Of a stretch of DNA of 5,561 nt, positions 1 through 5,546 are shown one piece after another (the first letter of the stretch is position 1; every line of letters starts with the position of its first letter). The notes beneath the pieces are model-generated. The model saw only the letters and a program-made list of their open reading frames with translations. It was not told the origin of the DNA and did not search any database. A program made the position numbers and the translations under genes. Where the stretch lies: the NCBI GenBank assembly GCA_008501565.1, contig QQUL01000115.1, positions 1-5,561 of the forward strand, given 5' to 3'. The DNA is from Armatimonadota bacterium. Lineage in GTDB: Bacteria > Actinomycetota > Acidimicrobiia > Spongiisociales > UBA5794.

Positions 1-302
1 GAGATCTCGCGGTTGCTCGTCTGGAGCCGGGCCACGGTGACCCGATCGATGATGCCGGGGCGGCGATCAACGAGTACATCGACCATCGAATTGAGCGTGA
101 GCGGCAAGTCCTCTCCGCCGTTCTGGGTGGAGCGGGAACCATTGGTGGCATCGTCGACGTTGTGTACGAAGGGATTCCAACAGGGCTCCGAGCAGCAGCC
201 GTGCAGCAGGTCGCAGTCCAGTTGAAGAAGCTTTTTGATGAATCGGCTGTATGGTTCGAAGTGGGCACGGCGGAGGAACGGACAGAAGTTCGCGCTCGAT
301 AG
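1..302 (+). CDS. MBL-fold metallo-hydrolase, LACTB2-like (C-terminal part, 5' end outside window)
   Basis: Partial gene: codons run in frame from base 3 to the TAG at 300-302, about 99 residues. The segment contains PGHG, which matches the last metal-binding histidine motif of metallo-beta-lactamase-fold hydrolases. It is followed by DPIDDAGAAINEYIDHRIER, then a helix-rich tail (VLSAVLGG, then GGIVDVVYEG and AVQQVAVQLKKLF). That order, a PGHG motif followed by a small winged-helix tail with a VY-(2 residues)-(I/V)P pattern, is typical of the LACTB2/glyoxalase-II-like subgroup, where the tail packs on the hydrolase domain and may help bind nucleic acid. The core HxHxDH motif lies upstream of the window, so activity cannot be judged. 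The last residues (EVGTAEERTEVRAR) are charged and look like an unstructured end. The next gene starts 7 bases after the stop, so the two are probably co-transcribed. The substrate is unknown. Confidence 0.82.
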   Translation, partial: DLAVARLEPGHGDPIDDAGAAINEYIDHRIERERQVLSAVLGGAGTIGGIVDVVYEGIPTGLRAAAVQQVAVQLKKLFDESAVWFEVGTAEERTEVRAR

Positions 303-306
303 GTGG
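301..306 (+). promoter_or_regulatory. Ribosome binding site of the M23 peptidase gene, overlapping the upstream stop codon
   Basis: AGGTGG begins on the second base of the TAG stop of the MBL-fold gene and lies 3 bases before the ATG at 310. It supports 310 over the ATG at 235, which has no comparable site and would put a hydrophilic, Arg-rich stretch before the signal peptide. The overlap suggests translational coupling. Confidence 0.6.
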
Positions 307-309
307 ACA

Positions 310-1539
310 ATGCGAAACCCAGTCGTCGTCGCCGTGGCACTTGTACTTGCCATCGCCGCCCCCGCCTATGCACAGACGACGTCAGAACTGACGCAGGCGG
401 ATGTCTATCGGGCGCTCGCTGAGCGCACCGCCGCGGCAAACTCTCTCTCTGAAGCGACCGCCCGGTTCGAGACAGCGGTTGCTGACGAGGGAATAGCTCG
501 TGAACGGATCGCTGACCTCGCAAAGTCGGTCGCTGCCCTTGAACTCGATATCGCTGACAAGCAGGTGGAAGTGCTCGAGCTCGTCCGGAGCCGGTACATG
601 TCGGGCGGTCCAACCGGCACAGAGCGCATCTTCGCCGCGGAGACCTTTCAAGACCTTCCCGTGCAGAGTGAGTATTTCCAACTGCTCGGTGAGCGCGACC
701 TTGCCGTACTTCGAGGGCTAGAAGCGGCCGAGGCTGTGCACAGGGATCAGCAACAAACCCTTGACGAATCGCTCGCCGCCCAGGTAGCGCTTGTTGCCGA
801 GATCACCGAACTGCGTGACGAGATCCTCAAGACACTTGAGGATGCTGACACGGCGTACAACTCCGTGGCGATTGCATTCAGCGTCCAGGAAGAGAAGAAG
901 CGTCTTGCAGAAGAGGCGCGGCTCAAGCGTGTGGCGGAACAGCGTGCTGCGGCCGCTGCGGCTGCTGCAGCCGCTGCAGCGGCAACCTCGACCACCGTGG
1001 CCGCGACGGTTGCCACAACCACGACGACCACCGACGCACCTTCACCGGCAACGACCGCTGCACCGGCAACGACGACAACCGCTCCGCCAGCAACGACCAC
1101 GACGATCCCGAATGTTCCGCCCCCGGTGGTCACATCGGGCAAGACATGTCCGGTGAACGCCGCGACGAGCTTCTCAGACACCTGGGGTGCAGGACGGTCG
1201 GGGGGTCGGACGCACAAGGGTGTCGACATGATGGCGGCTCGCAATGCACCTCTGGCTGCGATCGAGTCAGGCGTGATCACCCGAACATCGAACAGCTCGC
1301 TTGGCGGCATCTCGATCTATCTGACGGGCAACTCGGGAGCGAGGTATTACTACGCCCACCTTGAGTCTCTCGCAAGCGGTGTCAGGGGCGGGCTGGCGGT
1401 CAACGTCGGTGACACGATCGGTTTCAACGGGAGCTCGGGCAACGCCCCCGACTACCTGCCACATCTCCACTTCCAGTACGCCCCACCAGGCTCCGATTGG
1501 ATCAACCCGTACCCCCTGGTAAAAGAACTCTGCGGCTAG
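310..1539 (+). CDS. Secreted M23-family (LytM-type) peptidoglycan endopeptidase with coiled coil and Ala/Thr/Pro linker
   Basis: A 409-residue exported cell-wall hydrolase, expected to cut peptide cross-links of peptidoglycan outside the membrane. Residues 1-21 form a signal peptide (short basic start, hydrophobic core, APAYA before Q22). Residues of about 28-212 are heptad-like and charged, a coiled coil resembling the N-terminal half of EnvC/NlpD-type division hydrolases. A 13-alanine run (213-225) and a Thr/Pro/Ala linker (about 226-278) follow. The C-terminal M23 domain has HKGVD (H302, D306), YYYAHL (H350) and HLHF (H385, H387), so both zinc-binding motifs (HxxxD and HxH) are intact. It should therefore be an active enzyme, unlike degenerate EnvC-type activators. 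The only two cysteines, C280 and C408, bracket the catalytic domain and may form a disulfide. The ATG at 310 was chosen for its signal peptide and ribosome binding site. Probably co-transcribed with the MBL-fold gene; the exact bond cut is not known. Confidence 0.9.
   Translation: MRNPVVVAVALVLAIAAPAYAQTTSELTQADVYRALAERTAAANSLSEATARFETAVADEGIARERIADLAKSVAALELDIADKQVEVLELVRSRYMSGGPTGTERIFAAETFQDLPVQSEYFQLLGERDLAVLRGLEAAEAVHRDQQQTLDESLAAQVALVAEITELRDEILKTLEDADTAYNSVAIAFSVQEEKKRLAEEARLKRVAEQRAAAAAAAAAAAAATSTTVAATVATTTTTTDAPSPATTAAPATTTTAPPATTTTIPNVPPPVVTSGKTCPVNAATSFSDTWGAGRSGGRTHKGVDMMAARNAPLAAIESGVITRTSNSSLGGISIYLTGNSGARYYYAHLESLASGVRGGLAVNVGDTIGFNGSSGNAPDYLPHLHFQYAPPGSDWINPYPLVKELCG
946..1128 (+). 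repeat. Low-complexity coding tract: poly-Ala then Thr/Pro/Ala linker inside the M23 gene
   Basis: Thirteen alanine codons (946-984) use a mixture of GCT, GCG, GCC and GCA. About 50 codons rich in ACN and CCN follow, with ACGAC/ACAAC-like units. The mixed codons mean the run is not a simple trinucleotide repeat. It encodes the flexible spacer between coiled coil and peptidase domain, probably spanning cell-wall layers. It also creates a long spurious open frame on the opposite strand. Confidence 0.7.
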
Positions 1540-1559
1540 GGCGACGCAAAGCGTCGCCC
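1539..1559. terminator. Perfect 9-bp hairpin at the stop codon of the M23 gene (terminator-like, no T-run)
   Basis: GGGCGACGC and GCGTCGCCC pair perfectly around an AAA loop (1548-1550). The stem begins on the last base of the TAG stop. It is GC-rich and well placed to end transcription or protect the 3' end, but no T-run follows on either strand, so it is not a classic intrinsic terminator. U-tract-less hairpins of this kind are common after genes in high-GC actinobacteria. Because the downstream gene is convergent, it could act for both directions. Confidence 0.6.
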
Positions 1560-1560
1560 G

Positions 1561-1626
1561 GATTACGGATTACGGGCTGTCCGACACCGTCTGAAGAACC
1601 GGTCATCGGTCATCTGACGTCCGACG
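1561..1626. repeat. Short 7-bp tandem repeats in the convergent intergenic region
   Basis: Three separate 7-bp duplications: GATTACG twice at 1561-1574, GGTCATC twice at 1601-1614, and TCTGACG followed by TCCGACG at 1613-1626. The last shares TCTGACG with the longer heptamer array between the A-type carrier gene and ridA. CCGACGTCGG at 1621-1630 is also a perfect palindrome. No gene is seen in 1540-1685. Confidence 0.55.
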
Positions 1627-1655
1627 TCGGCAACCCGACTACGTCGAGTTGCTTG

Positions 1656-1675
1656 GAGTTCAGCAAGCTGAACTC
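1656..1675. terminator. Inverted repeat between convergent genes, possible mrp terminator
   Basis: GAGTTCAGC and GCTGAACTC are exact reverse complements separated by AA. As RNA this gives about an 8-bp stem with a 4-nt loop. It lies 10 bases beyond the mrp stop codon on the minus strand. A second small pair, ATGAC/GTCAT with a TCAG spacer (1676-1689), overlaps the mrp stop. Neither is followed by a T-run. The best guess is a factor-assisted or bidirectional termination region. Confidence 0.45.
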
Positions 1676-1685
1676 ATGACTCAGG

Positions 1686-2840
1686 TCATTCTTTGTCGGG
1701 AACCAGCGCGGCGAGTGACGACAGTCTCCCGATGCAGTTGTCGAGGGCGAGGGGTGGAAGAATCTCGGTGATCTTGGCTGCCGCTTCCGTGATGGCGATG
1801 GCCGCGGCGGTGTCCTGTCGGTGGAGCACGATGGGTTTCCCTGCGTCGCTTCCCTCGCTCACCGACGGGTCGATGGGTATGGAGGCGATGAGCGGCACCG
1901 AAAGTTCTTCAGCCAATGCGGCACCGCCTCCTGCACCGAAGATCGAGTAGTGCTCGCCACTGGCCGTCGTGAATCCCGCCATGTTCTCGATGACACCGAC
2001 GATCGGCATGTGGGAGCGACGCGCCATGTCTGCAACACGAGCCGCAACGCGCTGGGCTGCGAGCTGGGGCGTCGTCACCACCACCATCTCCGCCTGTGGG
2101 AGCATCCGTGACAGTGCCATCTGCACGTCACCGGTTCCTGGGGGCATGTCAACAATGAGATATCCGAGGTCTGCTGGCCATGCGACGTCGTTGAGGAACT
2201 GTTCGAGCGCCTTGGACAGCATGAGGCCGCGCCACATGAGTGCCGTCGCCTCGTCCTCGAGAAGCAGCCCGGTCGAGACGAGGTGGATCCCGTTGGCGAT
2301 CGTTGGCTCGATCTTTCGCTCCTCGTTTGCGACCAGCCGCGTGTCTGTCGCTCCGAGCATTCGAGGTGTCGAGAAACCCCAGATATCGGCGTCAAGCAAT
2401 CCGACGGTATGTCCCTGGGCTGCGATTGCGAGTGCCAGGTTGACACTGAGTGATGATTTGCCGACGCCGCCCTTTCCCGAGCTGACCGCGAGAACACGTG
2501 TCGATGGGCTGACTGCCGTGGGTGTGGCGGTTTCTCGGGCACGTTTCCTTGCCCGCTCCATGAGGGTTGATCTTTGATCCTGGGACATCACGGTGGTCAC
2601 GATCTCCACCTCGGTGATGCCCGGGATTGCCTCAACGCGGCGCTTGATATCCCCCTCGATCTGTCCCCGCATCGGACACGACGCGATCGTGAGAGCGAGA
2701 CCGACCCTCGCATGTCCGTCGACGACCGACACGTCGCCGACCATCCCGAGATCGACAATGTCAGTCCCAAGCTCGGGATCGATCACATTGGCAAGCGTTG
2801 CCCGAACACTGTCTTCCAAGTTCACGGCTTCCAAACTCAT
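1686..2840 (-). CDS. mrp: Mrp/ApbC-family Fe-S cluster carrier P-loop ATPase
   Basis: A 384-residue cytoplasmic protein thought to hold and transfer Fe-S clusters to apo-enzymes in an ATP-dependent way. Residues of about 7-85 are a MIP18/DUF59-type domain (VIDPELGTDIVDLGMV, then TIASCPMRG with C55). A charged linker leads to the MinD/Mrp-type ATPase: deviant Walker A SGKGGVGKSS (121-130, signature K123 and K128), LLDADIWGFSTP (148-159), Walker B-like YLIVDMPPGTGD (227-238) and TTPQLAAQR. Where proteobacterial and archaeal members carry a cluster-binding CxxC after the ENM motif, this one reads MAGFTTASGEHYSIFG. The only cysteines are C55 and C369. To my knowledge actinobacterial Mrp proteins often lack that motif, so this is probably lineage-typical. 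The frame is open to 3167, but the ATG at 2840 gives the normal family length and keeps the dyad non-coding. No good Shine-Dalgarno precedes it. It diverges from an A-type Fe-S carrier gene. Confidence 0.93.
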   Translation of the reverse strand: MSLEAVNLEDSVRATLANVIDPELGTDIVDLGMVGDVSVVDGHARVGLALTIASCPMRGQIEGDIKRRVEAIPGITEVEIVTTVMSQDQRSTLMERARKRARETATPTAVSPSTRVLAVSSGKGGVGKSSLSVNLALAIAAQGHTVGLLDADIWGFSTPRMLGATDTRLVANEERKIEPTIANGIHLVSTGLLLEDEATALMWRGLMLSKALEQFLNDVAWPADLGYLIVDMPPGTGDVQMALSRMLPQAEMVVVTTPQLAAQRVAARVADMARRSHMPIVGVIENMAGFTTASGEHYSIFGAGGGAALAEELSVPLIASIPIDPSVSEGSDAGKPIVLHRQDTAAAIAITEAAAKITEILPPLALDNCIGRLSSLAALVPDKE

Positions 2841-2876
2841 ACTGATGAGGGTACCGACGCCAAGCGCATCCGATCC

Positions 2877-2930
2877 CGCGTACCCAGGGCTGCACGGGAC
2901 ATATATGTCCAATGGAGCCCTGGGTACGCG
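2877..2930. repeat. 54-bp concentric inverted repeat in the mrp / A-type carrier divergent intergenic region
   Basis: The outer arms CGCGTACCCAGGGCT (2877-2891) and AGCCCTGGGTACGCG (2916-2930) are exact 15-bp reverse complements. Inside, GGACATATATGTCC (2897-2910) is a perfect 14-bp palindrome with the same centre, 2903.5. Between them the 5-base stretches GCACG and AATGG still pair at two of five positions. Overall, 24 of 27 position pairs are complementary. In RNA it would be a long hairpin with a 15-bp lower stem, a small internal loop, and a GGACA/UGUCC upper stem capped by UAUA. It starts 36 bases upstream of the mrp ATG and ends 79 bases before the carrier GTG. No T-run follows on either side. 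It may be a shared operator, a leader RNA structure or a dispersed palindromic element; the sequence alone does not decide. Confidence 0.85.
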
Positions 2931-2997
2931 TTCAGATTGAGATTTCGTCGAAGATGGCGCATCTGACCGGTAACATCGAGAGTCGAACTCAACAATT

Positions 2998-3005
2998 GGT
3001 GGAGG
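2998..3005 (+). promoter_or_regulatory. Ribosome binding site of the A-type Fe-S carrier gene
   Basis: GGTGGAGG contains the strong core GGAGG (3001-3005), 4 bases before a GTG start at 3010. This site decides the start, since the gene has no ATG in frame near the expected N-terminus. Confidence 0.7.
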
Positions 3006-3009
3006 CGCC

Positions 3010-3399
3010 GTGACCGTCCAGGAACCCCAGACAACTGAAGATGTCCGATTCTCAGCGGAAAGACCACCCGCCCCGGGGGTCACCCTCACCGCGAGTGCTG
3101 CCTCAAAGGTCAGGGAGCTGATCGACGCCGATGGTGGCGAGACCAGCGCACTTCGTCTCGGTGTCAAGCGGGCCGGTTGCTCTGGCTACGCATACGACAT
3201 GTTCTTTGACTCCGTCATCGACGAGACGGACATCGTTAGCACCACCGACGGCGTGTCCGTCGTGGTTGATGCCGACAGCATCCTGATGGTCGCCGGAGCA
3301 ACGATCGACTTCAAGGACAATGGCCTCGACGGTGCGGGTTTTGCGATTGAGAACCCCAACGCGACAGGCGGCTGCGGCTGCGGCAAGTCGTTCTCCTGA
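3010..3399 (+). CDS. A-type iron-sulfur cluster carrier (HesB/IscA/ErpA family)
   Basis: A 129-residue cytoplasmic protein of the A-type carrier family, which binds Fe-S clusters or iron and passes them to target enzymes. The family signature is complete: LTASAASKVRELI at 26-38, LRLGVKRAGCSGYAYDM with C57, DNGLDGAGFAIENPNATGGCGCG with C122 and C124. These three cysteines are the expected cluster ligands. The first 24 or so residues (TVQEPQTTEDVRFSAERPP) are a hydrophilic extension longer than in E. coli IscA, and look disordered. The GTG start follows a clear GGAGG. It is divergent from mrp, another Fe-S maturation factor, and 40 bases upstream of ridA in the same direction, so carrier and ridA are probably one operon. 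The motifs do not separate ErpA, IscA and SufA functions; ErpA-like is the common label in actinobacteria, hence no symbol is given. Confidence 0.93.
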   Translation: MTVQEPQTTEDVRFSAERPPAPGVTLTASAASKVRELIDADGGETSALRLGVKRAGCSGYAYDMFFDSVIDETDIVSTTDGVSVVVDADSILMVAGATIDFKDNGLDGAGFAIENPNATGGCGCGKSFS

Positions 3400-3434
3400 T
3401 CTGACGTCTGACTTCTGACTTCTGACTTCTGGAG
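3400..3434 (+). repeat. 7-bp tandem repeat filling the carrier-ridA intergenic gap
   Basis: Five consecutive heptamers start on the base after the carrier stop codon: TCTGACG, then TCTGACT three times (3407-3427), then TCTGGAG (3428-3434). The last, diverged unit provides the GGAG of the ridA ribosome binding site. Read on the other strand the unit is AGTCAGA. Nearly the whole 40-base intergenic region is this array. Confidence 0.85.
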
Positions 3435-3435
3435 G
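3431..3435 (+). promoter_or_regulatory. Ribosome binding site of ridA, formed at the end of the heptamer array
   Basis: GGAGG lies 4 bases before the ATG at 3440. Its first four bases belong to the last heptamer unit (TCTGGAG), so the repeat and the translation signal are fused. Confidence 0.75.
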
Positions 3436-3439
3436 AAAC

Positions 3440-3820
3440 ATGCCCAAACAGATTCTTTCGACTCCTCACGGGCCTGCTGCCATGGGGCCGTACAGCATCG
3501 CAACCGAGGCGAATGGCCTGGTGTTCTGTTCGGGAATGGTTGCCCTTGTTCCTGAAACCGGGGAGGCAATCACCGGTTCTGTCACGGATCAAACGCATCA
3601 GGTGATGAAGAACATCGGTGCGGTTCTCGGCGATGTCGGTCTTGGTTACGACGACATCGTGAAGACCACGATCTTTCTTGCAGATATCGATGACTTCGCG
3701 GCCGTGAACGAGGTGTATGCCCAGTACGTGGGAGAGGCAAAGCCAGCCCGTTCGACGTTCCAGGCAGGCGCGCTCCCCGGTGGTTTTCAGGTCGAAATCG
3801 AGTGCATCGCAGCGCGCTAG
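3440..3820 (+). CDS. ridA: RidA family (YjgF/YER057c/UK114) reactive-intermediate deaminase
   Basis: A 126-residue cytoplasmic protein, the standard family length, expected to form a trimer. RidA hydrolyses enamine/imine intermediates such as 2-aminoacrylate, released by PLP enzymes acting on serine or cysteine, and so protects PLP enzymes from damage. Family marks are present: GPYS with Y18, LVFCSGMVAL at 27-36, QTHQVMKNIGAVL, KTTIFLADIDDFAAVNEVY, and the PARSTFQ signature with R104, the arginine that holds the substrate carboxylate. VEIECIA with E121 follows. These residues match the archetypal RidA active site rather than the divergent Rid1-7 groups, so deaminase activity is likely. The ATG start has a good GGAGG. 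It follows the Fe-S carrier gene in the same direction and is probably co-transcribed. An insertion sequence sits 10 bp after the stop without touching the coding region. Confidence 0.94.
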   Translation: MPKQILSTPHGPAAMGPYSIATEANGLVFCSGMVALVPETGEAITGSVTDQTHQVMKNIGAVLGDVGLGYDDIVKTTIFLADIDDFAAVNEVYAQYVGEAKPARSTFQAGALPGGFQVEIECIAAR

Positions 3821-3830
3821 TGACAGACCA

Positions 3831-3834
3831 CTAG
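3831..3834. repeat. Left flanking CTAG, probable target-site duplication of the IS
   Basis: CTAG directly precedes the left terminal repeat and is matched by CTAG directly after the right one (5558-5561). Because CTAG is its own reverse complement, it could be a 4-bp target duplication or part of a longer terminal repeat; the sequence cannot separate the two. Another CTAG lies at 3817-3820, in the ridA stop. Confidence 0.6.
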
Positions 3835-3845
3835 GACCCTGTTGA
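3835..3845 (+). repeat. Left terminal inverted repeat of the IS
   Basis: GACCCTGTTGA is exactly complementary to 5547-5557. The inner part CCTGTTGAA (3838-3846) recurs in the same orientation at 3935-3943, still inside the element. Confidence 0.88.
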
Positions 3846-3968
3846 ACAATCTGCTTTTGGGTGGCCCAATTCTCGGTTTGAGTATGTGGTGGTGTGATGT
3901 TGGTCGATTCACGGTTTTGGCTCACGCTTTCTGGCCTGTTGAAGGCTGTGTCGGGTCGGGATTCGGTG

Positions 3969-5498
3969 TCAGGTGACTGCCCAGCCGTGTCCGTTGTGGT
4001 TGAGCCCGAGGCTGACGAGCCGACGCAGGTTGATAGCGGCGACTCGTAGGGCGAGCTGTGCCCGGTTCGCTTCGACACCGCGGTATCTGACTCGTCGGTG
4101 CCCGTTGGTGACGATCCATGAGATGGAGCGTTCAACCATGGGCCGATATTGCCGGTAGTCATCAGTGCCGTGTTGCGCCTGCCATTGGGCTCGGGCTTGG
4201 GCAAGGAGCTGATCAAAGTCACCAACGCGGAAGGTTCTGCCATCGGTTGCTGACGTGCATCGTTGCCGCAGCGGGCAGCCGCGACACTTGGCACCGAACG
4301 TTGCCGCGCCACTGGCGGCAACGGGGACCGTGACGTTGTTGGGGCAGGTCACTGTTTCGTTGTCGTAGTCAACAATGAAATCGTCCCGGGTGAACTGGTC
4401 GTCGCCAAGGCGATGATTACGTTTTAGCGGAATCGGTTTGATTACAACAGTGTGCTCCCCATCTTTGAGGGCGGCACGAACCTCGCCAGACCCGTATGCC
4501 GAATCTGCAAGAACCTGCAACCCGGGACCTTCACCATCAAGGAGGTCAACACCAATGGGACCGTCACCAATGTTGGCTGCCGTCAACGTGGATGCGGTGA
4601 TGATCCCCGTTTCTGGTTCAACCGCGATGTGGGCCTTGTATCCGTCGCGATATTGAGACACCGACTTGTGCATATGGCGGGCATCGGGATCGACCGTTGA
4701 GATCACCCTGTCTTTGGCGGTGCCATCAACAATCCGCCATGTTCCTTCCCCATCACCGGGTTCAACATCTTGGCCAGCAACCAGGGCCAACAGACCAACC
4801 GCGTCGGCAGCTTTGTCGTCGAGTCGAATATCGTCAACAGCATCAAGGATTGCCACAGCATCGTTGACGAGCCCCGATACAAGGGCAGCCTTTGCGTCAG
4901 GATCATCCCATGCACATACCGGTTTCCCTGAAGCGTCATAGTCGTGAGCTGTGACATCAACCATCTTCGCTCGGGGGACCAGGCGGCGGACCCGCCGTAT
5001 CTGGGACACCAACTGGGTCACCGTGTCTTGAGTAGCAACTGCATCATCAACCAGCGTCGAGTCCAACGCACGACGCTTCTTCCCACTCAACACGCCAGTA
5101 GCGTCAACGACCTGACGAACTGCGTCTCCAATCCGATTCGGGGACTGAGACTTCCCAAGACGTTGACGCCAATACGTAAACACCGTGTAGTGCACCCCTT
5201 CGTCGTCAAGAGCCAACCCGCATGCGACCTTCCAACGGATATCGCAGCGCAACGCCTCAGCAGCCTGACGATCAGACAAGCCCTCCAACTCTTTGAGGAT
5301 CATTGCCGAGGCCATCACCCCAGCCGGTATCGACGGACGACCCCGAGATGACGGAAAGAGATCCTCGAACATGTCATCAGGGAACACCTCAGTGCGGTGA
5401 TCAGCCAAAAACGCATACACCGACCCCTCATCAACAAGCTGACGGCACAACGCCTCAGCATCCAACAACTCACGATTCGGATTGTGTAAACCTTGCAT
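3969..5498 (-). CDS. IS1182-family DDE transposase
   Basis: A 509-residue transposase that would cut and join the element ends. Domains in order: an N-terminal DUF772-type region (about 30-115, with GRPSIPAGVMASAMILKELE and YTVFTYWRQRL), then an RNase H-like DDE domain. Candidate catalytic residues are D146 in ALDST, D332 in LADSAYG and E456 in MVERSISWI. Cysteines C385, C405, C408 and C414 form the zinc-ribbon-like insert between the second D and the E that is typical of this family. The frame is open from a TTG at 5522, but I chose the ATG at 5498 (MQGLHNPNRELLD), because IS1182 relatives characteristically begin MQG. No clear Shine-Dalgarno precedes it. The promoter must lie within the right end; TTGATT in the terminal repeat region could be a -35 box, but I see no convincing -10. 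There are no frameshifts or stops, so it is probably functional. Confidence 0.94.
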   Translation of the reverse strand: MQGLHNPNRELLDAEALCRQLVDEGSVYAFLADHRTEVFPDDMFEDLFPSSRGRPSIPAGVMASAMILKELEGLSDRQAAEALRCDIRWKVACGLALDDEGVHYTVFTYWRQRLGKSQSPNRIGDAVRQVVDATGVLSGKKRRALDSTLVDDAVATQDTVTQLVSQIRRVRRLVPRAKMVDVTAHDYDASGKPVCAWDDPDAKAALVSGLVNDAVAILDAVDDIRLDDKAADAVGLLALVAGQDVEPGDGEGTWRIVDGTAKDRVISTVDPDARHMHKSVSQYRDGYKAHIAVEPETGIITASTLTAANIGDGPIGVDLLDGEGPGLQVLADSAYGSGEVRAALKDGEHTVVIKPIPLKRNHRLGDDQFTRDDFIVDYDNETVTCPNNVTVPVAASGAATFGAKCRGCPLRQRCTSATDGRTFRVGDFDQLLAQARAQWQAQHGTDDYRQYRPMVERSISWIVTNGHRRVRYRGVEANRAQLALRVAAINLRRLVSLGLNHNGHGWAVT

Positions 5499-5546
5499 AA
5501 CGCGCAGTCTCACACACCACAAACCCGAACGCGAGCACCGATTTAA

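Noticed and set aside
235..309. Extended N-terminus of the M23 protein from the ATG at 235
   Set aside because: It overlaps the end of the MBL-fold gene and would place 25 polar, basic residues before a good signal peptide; the ATG at 310 has its own ribosome binding site.
747..1310. 187-codon open frame on the minus strand inside the M23 gene
   Set aside because: Its Ala/Val-rich sequence is the mirror of the poly-Ala and Thr/Pro linker codons; no start signal or domain, and the plus-strand gene is unmistakable.
1969..2577. 202-codon open frame on the plus strand opposite mrp
   Set aside because: Antisense shadow in GC-rich coding DNA; mrp on the other strand has all family motifs over this interval.
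2877..2930. The dyad as an intrinsic terminator or CRISPR-type repeat
   Set aside because: No T-run on either strand and it lies upstream of both genes, so termination is unlikely; it is a single dyad without spaced copies, so it is not a CRISPR array.
2931..3009. Divergent promoters for mrp and the carrier gene (for example TAACAT at 2971)
   Set aside because: Hexamer-like matches exist but none has a partner at normal spacing; I cannot place either promoter from sequence alone.
2837..3067. 76-codon minus-strand ORF reading through the 54-bp dyad
   Set aside because: The dyad gives similar peptide strings on both strands (YPGLH, TYMS, ALGTR), an effect of the palindrome and not evidence of a protein; most of the frame overlaps the carrier gene.
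2841..3167. Extended N-terminus of Mrp up to 3167
   Set aside because: It would translate through the 54-bp dyad and overlap the start of the carrier gene; the added residues match nothing in the family, while 384 residues is a normal length.
3311..4321. 336-codon open frame on the minus strand across the carrier, ridA and the IS end
   Set aside because: It crosses two well-recognised genes and an IS boundary, and its composition is Ser/Arg/Thr-rich without any recognisable domain.
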